A DNA stretch of 64,000 nucleotides from Allodiplogaster sudhausi (taxonomy: Eukaryota; Nematoda; Chromadorea; Rhabditida; Diplogasteridae), in contig CALZFC010000015.1 of assembly GCA_945643635.1 (NCBI GenBank), positions 1,817,501 to 1,881,500 of the forward strand, written 5' to 3'. This document shows positions 24,571 to 35,965 of this stretch, piece by piece (within the stretch, counting starts at the first letter, position 1; every line of letters begins with the position of its first letter). Under the pieces are notes generated by a model, which ran no database searches, was not told the DNA's origin, and saw only the letters and a list, made by a program, of their open reading frames with translations. The translations under genes and the position numbers were made by a program.

Positions 24571-24867
24571 TACATGGTACATATGCCGTGAAGGCTATGC
24601 CGCCATTGGACTTTTGAGTTTCTACGTTGTAATCGCTTTTTTCATCGCCTTTATCATCGTCTACATTATGGGCCTGCTTCACAGTAGTCCAAGTAATAGT
24701 ACATACATATGTGTTTGTGTTTGTGTTTCCTCATTCTACACTTGTGTTTCCTCATTCTACTTGGGAAAAACTCCCTTCCCGGACTTCCTTTCAGTTTGCT
24801 ATATTTGTTTAAGTTGCATGTCAATGTAGGTCCTGATATCTGTTGATTACATTTCATGCTGTCTTCA
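24571..24867 (+). other. Orphan transmembrane-coding fragment next to the foldback element
   Basis: Directly after the element an open frame reads CREGYAAIGLLSFYVVIAF followed by another hydrophobic stretch, typical of a transmembrane exon but with no matching exons nearby. It could be the remnant of a gene interrupted by the insertion, or chance. The rest is promoter-proximal sequence of channel C. Confidence 0.3.
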
Positions 24868-27194
24868 ATGATGCGCAATGCAGCGCCACTCATAGGGGCT
24901 CTTCTTGCTTCCTGTTCTGCGGCTTCTGGAGGTTGCTCCAACTCGAAAACAATAACATCTACATTCATATGTACATTTGAAATGTTGAAGGAAGCGTATT
25001 TGTGGAAGAAAGCGGCAGGCTAAATAAGCATCTCTTCAGCTTCTATGATTCAAAGACAAGTCCAATCGACACAATTGGTTCCGAGGATTCAAAAGTTTGG
25101 AATCATGATGAAGGGTTATTCTTGCAGCGAATGAGACAATGGACGAGAACAGAGAACTTCCGTCTGTCTTTCTTAGCCTACAGTATGCTCGCCTTACAAG
25201 CGTTGCCGAAGTCGAATTGCAGCACCATAATCTCATCGGCTTCGTTATAGTAATCTAGTATCCAATCAATAAGTAGATCGAAATGGGTCGAGAAAGTGTA
25301 TGTGGCGACCCAGTGAGGGCCGTCTAGAGAACGTTCTAAAGTGATTCCATACATGCAAGACCATCGCACATTGAGATCTGGCCGGACCCGCGTCTCACCT
25401 GGAATCCAGCGGACTACGGTGGAATCGATCACATAATCGTGTCGAGAGACCGCGTTTGGAATCCAGAGCTGGCTGTTTGCGAGAGGCGTGAAGAATATTC
25501 ACTTTCTCTAGAATGATGATTTGCTCTTTCAGCTCAAGCTCTGAAAGCGTCGCTGCTGACTACCAAATCTCCGTCAAGGTTCATTCCAAATATTAAGGTT
25601 CCAAGAAGAGTCCTCACAATCAGTGTGTCTGTCGGAGTTGCTGCAATGTAACGCAGCCATTTTTCAGCTGAACAGCACCGGCCACATGGAGATGTTCATC
25701 ATATTCTCGAGCTCGTTCAGCTGCGAATTCGATGTAAATCCAAAAAAAAAATTATAGAAGCAAACGGAGGACAGCTCTTTAGAAAGAAAGAGGAAATGGA
25801 AGATGGTAAGAATGAATAATTCTTCAGCCGTCGGCGTTCCCATTCGACAGCCAGGACTGCTTCTACTGTTTCATGCTCTACAACTATCGATCCAGTGAGT
25901 TTCGACTGATTGGACACATATCCGATGTCATTTACGCTTATGTAAGTTATCTTTGAGTATCGCAATACAATACTCTTCTTTGCCCAAGGCTCAAAGAGTT
26001 TTTCTCTGAATGTCAATTTTCTGCATAAGAAGTGACAATGTGACGGAATTTTTAAAATATATTCCAGAGATTTCTTTTATAGTCAGCAAACGAATGGCAG
26101 CTCAGAGTGAGGACTTTCACTTACAGCAACGCAACGGATCTCGGCATTAACATGACTCTTGTTTATTATTTTCTCTTTTCTACAACTCAGAATCGACTTT
26201 TTGACTGCTTTCTTCTCCCTATTCCTTTCAACTTTTACCGAACGAATTTATTTACAAAAGATGTCAAGATGCATAAGTCGTAAAGAAACTTTTCCGCCTT
26301 GAGCTTTACTACAACGTGACCCTTTCCCGCCGTCCCCAGTTCTGGGTGGCTTTCGCGATTACACCGACTTTCATCATTGGTTCTCTCATTCTCATTGGAC
26401 TCTTCTTCGCAGACGACGGAGACGTCGTCGTCCGGGCGGTCAATCATTCTTGCTCTCTTTGTTTTCTACTTTTCATTTACCTATAAACATACATACTTAT
26501 CATATTTCTATCATACAATGTACAGTCGATTCCAGAATGCTCAGAACGCAGAATCTTCTCAAGAGTAGAAACTAAAATTTTTAATCCGTTTTTATTGTAA
26601 GTGGAGCTTGGCTTGGCCACGATGACATCACTTGCTATCATAATTGGAACTCTGTTCACCGCCATTGCCAAATCGCCTAAGATTCCATTGCTTGGTTAGA
26701 GTGATGAGTAATGGAGAACGAAAATTATTTATGTATGTATGTACATACGTACGTACATACATATGTATATGCAGGGATCTACATCATTGCTGAGATGCTC
26801 CTGTTTACGGTAGCCATCCTGACCATTCTCGCCAGAGATGGAGCTCGCCGTACCTCGCAGCATTTATCAAGGAGAAGGAAGGCCAAGACTTCCAAGTCAG
26901 TTCTCCATATCTACATGTCTTCTTGCCTTTTCGTATCGCATCACCATCAGACGTTCTCATATTTTCCTTTCTCAAACAATTGTTTCCTATTGAAGAAGAA
27001 ATGGAAACATACTCGTTCTCGATTGCGACTCCCTCCACTCTTCTACAGAAGAAGCCATTGGAATCTCTAGCTTAACTCCTCTTTTCTCCCCACTCCAAGC
27101 TCTTTTCGTCATCTTCTTCCTCGCTCACATTGCCATTCACCTTGTACTTTTCAGTTTTGCCTGGGGAGGGGAGAAGGATGATTCTGTGTCGTAG
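24868..27194 (+). CDS. Cys-loop ligand-gated ion channel subunit C (damaged M2 splice acceptor)
   Basis: Third channel paralogue. Start MMRNAAPLIGALLASCSA (signal peptide). Landmarks: DPRLTWNPADYGGIDH, SRDRVWNPEL, SCEFD with FPFDSQDCFYC (Cys-loop), M1 SRRPQFWVAFAITPTF, M2 VELGLATMTSLAIIIG, M3 IIAEMLLFTVAILTIL, M4 IAIHLVLFSFAW, stop at 27192. At the M2 exon, channel B has TAG immediately before GTGGAGC; here the G is replaced by A at 26600. The nearest AG is therefore shifted by one base and the exon would be read out of frame to an early stop. Either the subunit is non-functional, a different acceptor is used, or this is an assembly error. The intron after VAVCE starts GC (25486). Confidence 0.8.
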
Positions 27195-28053
27195 ACTCTG
27201 CAGAACGACATCTTGCTTCCACACTCAAACTTACGGGGTCTTCCATCGTTTAGAGCGAAAAATGCGTCGTTTAATGACTGGGTTGTGACAAATTGGCATG
27301 CTTGGCAGCAGAAACTGAAGATGCATTTTGTAACTTTTTGAGTCTTTCTTTTTGTTGCTAACTTTACGCTCCTCGCTATTTGCCTAGAAATTTAAATATA
27401 GTCACACTGAAATTCTTCAAGCCCTCTCGTCGTACCCACTCTACATTTTTAAATTTTTCTGTTCGAAGTCGGACTTTTTTAAATTAATATTATGCATATA
27501 TGTATGTACATGTCCGTGTAAACAGCTTGGAAACATTAAATACCCAGACAGAAACATTTTTGAAGTTGTTGACAGAAGTTCATGTCTATCTTTGTTGGCC
27601 CGTCAAGAGTGAGGAAATCAATTCCGAAGATCTGAAGTGGGAAGCGATATAATGAGCACGATTCAATCATCATCTGCCCACTTCATTCTATTCTCAGCAG
27701 TGCAAGGAAAGCGCGTTTTAGCGGGAACATCATAATGTCATGACGCGTTGGAATGACCTTTATCTCCATATTTCCATTCCGTAATTAGAATATAATTAAG
27801 GAGTTTAAAACAGCCTTATAGCATTCATTTTCATTAGTGGACAGCTGCATTGATGCGTAGGAAGATTGGAAAAGAGGCTACAGCTGTTTTTTTAAACTTT
27901 ATTTTGCCCCGGGTTACTGCATCAAATACCAAGTTTCCGAGCTCAGAAATAAGGCTTGTCTTACGTCTTTTTCGTTTGAGCTTCGATCTCCCGTTTTGAT
28001 CTACAACTTGCCTAGGAAATAGTATTGATTATCTCATTTCTCGTAGCAGATTA
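27195..28053. other. Intergenic between channel C and Sre 4
   Basis: No supportable gene; includes short TATGTACAT-type repeats near 27495. Holds the promoter of Sre 4. Confidence 0.45.
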
Positions 28054-30049
28054 ATGGATCTTAAATACGCGTACACTTCGGAGAATGTGACAACCTCTGC
28101 CTCCACTGGTCTATTTTACAATCTCAACGGATCGATTATTTGGGTAGCAATAATGACAAACGACTATCAGGTTATTATACATCAAACGCAAATAAAAGAT
28201 AATTAAATTCGAACAACTTTTTAAAGGTTCGACAAAAGTCGTACTACTTTGTATTCATTTTGATCTACGTGCTAGAAGTAACGTTGCTTATGTTTGCCTT
28301 CTCAACGCTCTGGCTCGTCTTGGTGTGCCTCAAGAAAGTAATTTTCAGTTGATATTATATTATTTTAATTTATTTCTTTTACTTTGAAGACACATGATTA
28401 AGACGCGGGAGAGAAGGAAGAACCATTTTAGTCACGTGCTTATCACACAAACTTCACTCGCCTCTTCTCGTTCTTCATCTTCAATGGCTACGTCTTCGTC
28501 GTGTCCAGACTCGTCTTACTTCTTTATCAGCTTCGCATCATTCTTATAGACCGTTAGAATGCATTCCAGACGTGTCAAATAGCGAAATTTGAAGAAAGAA
28601 TATAAAACAGTTGAGATTCCTGGAATGACTGTCTGTTAATCGCGTGTTCGTTCCTCCGTATCTATCACATCTTCACATGCGCTGCCGCCTTCACTGGCGC
28701 AGTTCTCGAGAGACTCGTGGCCACTCTCTACATTAGAGAGTCAGAGAACATCCATTTCAACAGACTTTTAGTGAAGAAAGAAGGTTCAGCTACGAGAAGA
28801 ATGGCCGAAGTCACGTTTCCGCTTTGATTACACTCGGAATCATCTGCTATGGCTCTGTCTGTGCCGTCCTGAAAACACTCAGTCAGTGGACATTATCCAT
28901 CAATTATTCTGTATCTCCTTTCATTCTTGTCCCGGGGAAGAAGAATAAATAGTGCACTGTTCCCTACTTTAGACTTACAATCACTGTCGCTCTTGCTCCT
29001 CGTTATTGCACTTTCTATTCAGTCGACATTAACCATATCCGTTGGTTGTTTTGTCTTTTTGGTAATGTTATTAATATTATTTTTAATTAACTTTTAACAT
29101 TGAAGATATTTTCTGATGGAGACATTTGCCACAGGCATATTTCATTCTGTGGCGTTACAACTTGTACAAGTCAGAAGACATGCAACTCCGGTACCAGCTT
29201 CCGGCAAAGTTTCAACTCAACGAAAATCTCTACGTTTTTGAGGTAAAAGTGTTTCTCATCTAAATGCCAAAGATGTGTGCGTCTGATTGCCACGTTGAGT
29301 CTTCCATTTTAATGATTCCTTCGGTTCCTTCTGTGCACTCTAATTAAGGAGAGAGCCTTGCACCTGCTTTGGACTTGTTAGTAAGTGGAAGTGTACACAC
29401 TTTTGCCTTATAAACTTAAAACGAAGAAGCACAAGGAGTGTCTGCTCGTTATCGTTGAAGATACAGAATAGATAATTAGAACCAAGAAAGCTAACGAGGA
29501 AGAGGGAGATCAATGATGTCACGCTTTCTTTTCTTACCATTATACATACATACATATATGATTGTATACCAGTAATAATGAAATAGCTTGTGCAGTTTCT
29601 CCGAAACATAATGATCGCGGCGAGTTGCGCGGTCGCAGTGAATCTCGCTCTCTGGTCACTCGTTCTGCTACTCGGAAGAGACATCCGCACTCTGCTCACT
29701 GCTCTCGCTGAGCTGGCATTCACCCTGTCAGTATGAAGAGATGGGGGAGAACAATGAGATGGAAGAGAGTCTGGGATGAGAGAGAGAGAGCGAGAGAGAG
29801 AGAGAGAGAGAGAACGAGAAAGAGGTAGAGAGAGAGAGAGAACGCTGTGGTTGCAGAGGAGTGACGAGTGTGATGGTGGTAGGAGTGTTGTCGATGCGTG
29901 AGTGGCGTGTCTGGATGACCTCTCGCCTTCTCTGCTGGCTGCCCTTTGGTCGGCCTCGGATCCTTCCAGAACTCTTGGGATCACGGGTTTCCTCTTCGTC
30001 CACCACAGCCGACACTTATTTTAGCATGCTCGAGGCCAGTTGGCGATGA
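28054..30049 (+). CDS. Sre-class chemoreceptor 4
   Basis: Start exon 28054-28169 (MDLKYAYTSENVTTSAST). TM1 exon from 28228 (FVFILIYVLEVTLLMFAF). Then the exon at about 28431 (YHTNFTRLFSFFIFNGYVF), the TM3 exon (FTGAVLERLVATLYIRE), a very short intron of about 40 nt (GTCAG donor at 28740) leading to RFSYEKNGRSHVSAL, then LQSLSLLLLVIALSIQ, then from 29142 RYQLPAKFQLNENLYVFE, then FLRNIMIAASCAVAV, and the last exon from 29855 with MREWRVWMTSR and the C-terminal ADTYFSMLEASW. The ER-AT motif, RYQL..FQLNEN and EWR motifs fit Sre. It carries an intronic GA microsatellite at 29776-29850. Confidence 0.82.
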
Positions 30050-30605
30050 GAATGTTTATAAATGATAAAGAAGATAGTAAAAACATGAAGACTCTTCCTT
30101 GTCAATCAAACACGCGGAAATAAGTAAGCGCAAGTCGGTCTCAACTGATTACTTTCAGCTGAAACAACTTGGCGATTACGAAATAAACTGTCTGTAATGA
30201 AAAAAAACATCTCGATGTTAACAATTGCAGAGTACATACATTAGGCACAGCACAATTCCGTATTCCGTTGGTGTTCAAGAGAGAAAGGGAGAGTGTTGGA
30301 ATTGTAGCTGAGCTAGCTTCGTATGTATGTACATACTATAAGTAGGTTCCTAGTCATATCATAAATATGTTGTGCTCCATTAACCAAGTATGTGTGGCTG
30401 TCAAATCTTTTTACATCTCTCAACGGGATCACCGCTATCGGGTAGTAATTATCCATCGAAATTGTAGTGTCGACAATTCTGAAATTTCTTCGTAATACTT
30501 TGGTATTAGCCTCCATCTGCATGATCGTGTTCGTCAGAGTTTATTTCATTGCTCTGCTCTCATTTCAGCTGCTGCCGTGGGCTGAAGGAATAACGGAGCC
30601 TTTCA
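30050..30605. other. Intergenic between Sre 4 and Sre 5
   Basis: No coding exon with support. Includes the promoter of Sre 5. Confidence 0.4.
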
Positions 30606-32152
30606 TTGGGAAAACCAATGAAATATAGGGACAAGGCAACCAATTTCTATTTCTTCACGGCAATCTTTACGGATGATGCGATGGTTAATATTGACAATTC
30701 CTCTTTTGCTGCCATATTCAATGTAACTCTCGCTTTCCAAGGTTCGCGGAACGTCATCCTATCCGATATTTGTGTTGATCTACTCGATTGAAATCATCGT
30801 TCTTGCCATTGACTTTATCACTTTTTGGCTATTAATAAAATGCATTGTCGAGGTTAGTTCACTACTGTCTGCAAATAAGAACTGAAGTTATGGTTGAAAC
30901 GAGAGAGAGAAGAGAGAGAGAGAGACAGAGAGAGAGAGAGAGAAGAGAGAGAGCATAGAGAGAGAAAAGGAGAAAAAAAGCTAGGAATGAAAAGAGATAG
31001 TAGAAAGAGACAAAGAGAGTGTCAAAACGGAAGCCTTTGCAGTGCTCGGTGTGTCATCCCAACTTGTGCCGAATGTACACTTTATTCGTATCGAACAGCT
31101 ACTTCTTCATCGTGTCTCGTGTCATCATTTTCTTTTACCAAACCGGAATCATCCCGACGACGTGTAAGACCTCTTTTTTTCTTAATTTTTTTCTGTTAAA
31201 ATAGTTTAATAAATTATAAGATAACATTTGTATGAATCTATTTCAACTTTCAGATGATGCCATTCAAGATCTTCCGCTTCTCATTTTCTCCGTCTTTCGC
31301 TTTTATCAAATCTACTCGTGTTTTTTCAGCATATCTGGCGTTGTTCTGGAAAGGCTCTGCGCAACAGTTTATCATAGAGAGTAAGTTGTTTCATCATGGA
31401 AATGAGTTGTTACAACTACGGTGATTGCCAGCTACGAAGTGGTTCCTCGTCCGTGGATCTCCCATGTGCTCATTCTGTTCCAAGTCACAAGCAGCCTTTA
31501 CTACGCCCTCGGCTCTGCTTTCGGTTTTTTCTATAGATATTTCGTGTTCACAAACCATATAAAAAGCAAGCAAATTACTTCTTGTACTACAAAAATTGAA
31601 TAATCAATGATCAATGTGGTGCGCAACTCCTGGAAAGAGAGCAGAAAGTTGCTCGGATATACATGCATACCTTAAAAAGCTATGTTTTCTTGAAATGGTT
31701 CTTATACCTGCGCTAGAATTCATTTTAATTATTAACAGTAATATTTTAGAGCTAAATATAAATGAAAAAGAAAAAATTGTAGAATCACATTGTTCCCTTC
31801 TTTAGGACAACTCACGGTGCAAGTTGTCGTCAGCTGTCTCAGTGCTCAATTTATCATCTCCATCATTGTTAGTTCATTTTCTTTCTATTATCAGATTTTT
31901 TTCTTCTATACATCCAATGCAAAATATCTCTGTTTTTATCATCATCCTTCTTGATCTATATCACTCTCTCTCTCTCTTTTTCTCAGATTTTCGCGATTCT
32001 CTGGCGCTACAACGCATGGATGGAGCGTCAGCCCCATGTACACTATTCGCTGCGACTTCGCTTCCAAATCTCGGAAAACCTGCGTGCCTTTGCAGTGCCT
32101 TCTCTTTCTCTCTCTCTCTGTCTCTCTCTGTCTCGCTCTGTCTCTCTCTCTC

Positions 32153-32185
<33 letters not shown>

Positions 32186-32618
32186 CTCTCCGAACCACTC
32201 TCTCTGGCAGAACCTGCGGAACGCGATGCTGATGGGGAGTGCGTGGGTGACGGTGGGAGTGGCTCTCTGGCTGCCGGCCGTCTTCGCCCGTGGCTACGAA
32301 CACGCTCTTTTCACCACTGCACTCGGCGAACTTGCCATCGCCCTGTGCGGTATCCTTGACTTCTTATCATTCTCTTATCAATGAAGATATCCTTTTAAAC
32401 AGTGACAATTTCTAAGAGGAATCTCCGGCACGGTGCTGACGGCCGTGTACTCCATGCGGGAGTGGAGGAAGAAGCTGCGCGAGACCTTCGCTCGCCTCTT
32501 CCTCTCCAACTGCCCCCCAAAGATTTCCCAAGTCGCCCCCGCTGCTGTGTCTGCTGTGCAGAAGAATGCCACGGAAGCAGATGTCTACTTCCGCCAACTC
32601 GCAGCTGACTGGGCATAG
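30606..32618 (+). CDS. Sre-class chemoreceptor 5
   Basis: Closest to Sre 4. Exons: N-terminal at 30606-30682 (MGKPMKYRDKATNFYFFTA; the GTTAAT donor is inferred); TM1 from 30742 (FVLIYSIEIIVLAIDFITF); 31039-31170 (CRMYTLFVSNSYFFIVSRV); from 31255 (SISGVVLERLCATVYHR); from 31430 (DYEVVPRPWISHVLILF); 31806-31867; 31986-32092 (YSLRLRFQISENLRAFA); from 32212; and 32420-32618, which has SMREWRKKLRETF and ends EADVYFRQLAADW. ER-AT and DYE motifs are split by an intron at the same place as in Sre 4. No frameshift was seen. Introns carry GA (30900-30960) and CT (32105-32190) tracts. Function: orphan sensory GPCR. Confidence 0.82.
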
Positions 32619-33364
32619 CATAATCTTTCCACTGGAAGTCCAAGTCCATGCCCATCCCACCGGCTACTGTATGGTCATTATCGTTGTCTTGCGGTGGAAT
32701 GGAAGCATAAGCAAGAGAAAGAAACAGCCCTGTGCCTTAATTCATCGCTCATCCAGTCGACTAAAAGTTCTCCTTTTGTCATGATAATGATCATAATGTC
32801 AAATATCACGGATATTTTATTAACAGTAAAGCATAGATTCCTGCCCACAGAACGGTACATCATTGCATATTTAGCATCCAAGATGAAAAATCAATTCTGA
32901 TGAATGCATTTTTCAAGAAGCAGAACATCATAAAATCACGGTAGTTCCCGGATAGAAATCTTACCATTAGAATGAAGATTGCTGATAAGTAATGTCAATC
33001 GACCAAAGAAAAGGTACTGGTGAATCTTAAGCACGATGAATGTGTATACGTGACCAGTGTAATGAAATAAAGCCAGTTCAGTACGCCACAGTAACTCTAT
33101 AATTCAAAAGTAACTCAAGGAAGAGAAGAGGCAGCAGGCAGGCCGGTGCGCGAAGTTTACTTCCACCCCGCATAAATAGGAAAGAATTTACACCTAATTA
33201 GACCGAAAGATGTCAGCTATGCATTATTAACCGCAATCTCCAGTGTAGTACCTCGCTCTTTTTATTTCTTCTGTTCTCACGTTCTCTCTCCCTCTTTCTC
33301 ATACTTAACTCCGCCTCTAATACTTATCCCTTCAAAACTCATTCCCATCTGTTCCACTTTGAGA
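32619..33364. other. Intergenic containing a displaced copy of the Tudor gene 3' end
   Basis: Contains the left copy of a direct repeat (32967-33148). On the minus strand this copy includes the last codons and stop of the Tudor gene, so it is a truncated duplicate. CT-rich sequence follows up to the next start codon. Confidence 0.55.
32967..33148. repeat. Direct repeat, left copy (partner at 35809-35999)
   Basis: About 182 bp, strongly similar to 35809-35999 from TTAGAATGAAGATTGCTGAT to GCAGGCAGGCCGGTG, with a few substitutions and small indels. The pair encloses the hypothetical gene at 33365-35125. Confidence 0.85.
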
Positions 33365-35125
33365 ATGCACGGCATCCACCCGGTTGCGTCCCTCTCCTCT
33401 TCTTCCTGGTCCGCTGTCGCGGCCAGTGAATCGCTTCTCGTCCTCGCTTTCATTGACCCTGAGCAGCTACTGCGTGACTACTGCGTTCTTCCGCTCTCCT
33501 CGCTGCCCACCTTCTGCGACCTCGGAGGTCGCGACCTTTTCCCATGTGGCTGGCGCTTCAGCGTCCGCATTTTGCATGCTGATCATCCTCCGAATCCAGT
33601 CGTCTTTCTCGATGAGCGAACTCTCGCCACTATTGAATGCCTCTCCGATGATGATGTCGTCGACTATCGACTGATGTTCGTTCGGGTCGATGACCGTTCC
33701 GAGTTGGCCATCTCGTACTCAGCCGCCTTCCGCTGCTGGCCTTTCGAAGGCGGTGCGCCGTTGTATATGCTTCAGATTGATTCGAGAGACGCGCAAAACC
33801 TCGAGTTCAAGGTGTTCGTGTCGACGAAGTGCAGCATCTACATCAGACTGATCAAAGTGGAGTGCCATGACAACGGTGACATTACGACTACTGGTCCACT
33901 CATGTGCCGGACGGATACGAGGTGGATGCTAGAGGTCATAATGAACAAGGCCGACTTCAAGGTTGGCGCAAACGATAGAAGTTACTGTAGTCAAAAGGTA
34001 CAGTAGTCAGAAGATACAATAGTCATAACTATAGTCCATCCTTAACTCTAGCCAAGCGAAGCATCGCAGACTCCTTCTTTAGCACGATTTGGGCACTATC
34101 TATGTATGTATGTTTGAGCCCAATGAAAAGGCCAACCTCGTACCCTACTTGTTAGATTACTCTGTCTCTGGAATTGCACGTTTCTTTCTGTTTCAAAGAA
34201 AAAATTACTAATAAGAGGGCATTGTTATGTATACTGTAAAATTATTTATTGCATTTTCCTAAAAAGGCGCGAATTCAAGATTGCGTTTTTCCCCTTTAAG
34301 TACGTCCTTGCGCCGCCGCTCGCCACCAGGTTGCGCCCGCCGGTGAGCTTGCTCATCTACGACCGCCACCAGGCGTCCGTGCTCTACCGACGGACGAGTG
34401 CGAGCGAAGAGGACGAGGAGGGGACACGGGGCCTGGGCGACTACCGCTCGCTCTACGACGAATTCGCGCGCGTCGACGCGGCGACCACGCGGTGGCCGGA
34501 GACGTTCGCCGGCGTGCAGAGATTCTTCTTCTCGGCGAGCAAGTCCGTTGATTGTCAGGTCAGTCTGTTCATTTCATTATTTTATGTTTTCCTAAATTTG
34601 AAAGTCTTCAAAAAATATTTAATTGCAATGGAAGCCGATTATGATAACTCTGGAAATGAAATTATTTGAGCTGGAAGTAAAGATGTCCGACCTCGACCTT
34701 GGTCGCTCGACGACGCTGAGGCTGCACGAAGTTCCGACCGACTGGAACAAGGCGCTGAGCCCGGCGGGCGTCGTACACTCTCCAAGCGGGCGAGTCTTCT
34801 TCGTCAAAGGCCGCACTTTATATCAGGCAGGCCATTATCTTTTCTTTTATGAGACGTGAGATATTTTACTATATTACATTACTAGTTAGTATTTTATTTT
34901 ACATTACCAGTTATCAGTAAGTTACAAGTTACGTAAATATACATACATACATACTTGTGTGACATCATCCTATTCCCCGTTTTCCAGATGAGCCTGAGGG
35001 GCGTGGCTCCACTGACTGAGATTGCCCTCTCCCTTTACTGGTCGCTGCTCTCTCCAAGCGTGTCCGCCCAGCTTAAGAATAACTCTTGCTTTGACCCTCT
35101 TTCCATTACCCGTTCTCTTTATTAG
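33365..35125 (+). CDS. Hypothetical protein, four exons, GC-rich
   Basis: I do not recognise the family. Exons: 33365-33960, 34280-34558, 34671-34826, 34988-35125, all phase 0; about 390 aa. Exon 1 has alternating hydrophobic and acidic segments (WRFSVRILHADHPPNPVVF, DYRLMFVRVDDRSELA). Exon 2 is markedly GC-rich and charged (ASEEDEEGTRGLGDYRSLYD). No signal peptide, clear transmembrane helix or Cys framework was seen. The donor after VKGRTLYQ reads GC; no GT donor nearby keeps the reading frame. Beta-strand-like spacing could hide a diverged Tudor or similar barrel, but I cannot show this. The gene is boxed by direct repeats copied from the 3' end of the neighbouring Tudor gene, so the locus was rearranged. 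Codon use looks coding. Confidence 0.6.
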
Positions 35126-35965
35126 TAATACTAAAATAGTACTCGCTCTTTTATTTTCATCTATCATTCGTAACTCATCACTATGTTATTGAACTTTCTT
35201 CGGCCAGGAAATGAATGAATCTAAGATATTTGTCAATGATTGCGCCACTTTGGCCCCTTTGAGAACGCCTCTTCGCCGTGTATCCCTGTTACATTATTAA
35301 ACATCTCCGTCGAATAAATAATGTTTCGATTTTCGCATTGTTCGATTTCTTTAGCATTTTGCATCAGGCATACGGTAGGTGGTTCGACTGTGAGGGGTGA
35401 ACGGTAGGGGGTAGCAGAAAAGGGGTCAGCGGCATAGGTAAGGAGGGTAGGGGGTAGGTTGGAGGGCAAAAGGGGAAAGAAATCGTGCAGCGTACTTTTG
35501 TGTCGTTATCGCACGATTTTGCTTATGGTTAACTGTGAGTAAAAATCTGTTTCTTTTTGTTTTTATGGAGGAGATATTACAACATGTTAGGGTATGAAAA
35601 ACAAGATATTTCAAGGTGTTAGAGAATGAAATAGAAGATATTACAACATGTTATTGTTATGATCTATCTCCTTCTGCAATGGCCTCTGATTATCTCACTC
35701 TAATTATCTCTCATTATCTAATGACCTCCTTCCTTCTCATTGCCAGGAACACTTTGATGTGTGTGTCGTGGCTGAAGCATTTGTATATTTGCCCGAGTTT
35801 AAGATTTATTAGAATGAAGATTGCTGATAAGTAATCTCAACCGACCAAATAAAATGTACTCGTGAATCTTAAGCACGATGAATGTGGGGACGAGACCAGT
35901 GTAATGAATAATAAAGCTGGTTTGGTTAACAGAACGCCAGAGTAACTCTATAATTCTAAAGTAAC
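35126..35965. other. Intergenic with right direct-repeat copy
   Basis: Between the stops of the convergent hypothetical and Tudor genes. Contains a short duplicated motif (GATATTACAACATGTTA near 35571 and 35636) and most of the right direct repeat. No gene seen. Confidence 0.45.

Noticed and set aside
23128..24682. Mirror-image open frames in the foldback element (MLKWLRSRNIAFNL-like)
   Set aside because: Both copies come from the inverted arms; no DDE/DDD residues, helix-turn-helix or zinc motif of a transposase is visible.
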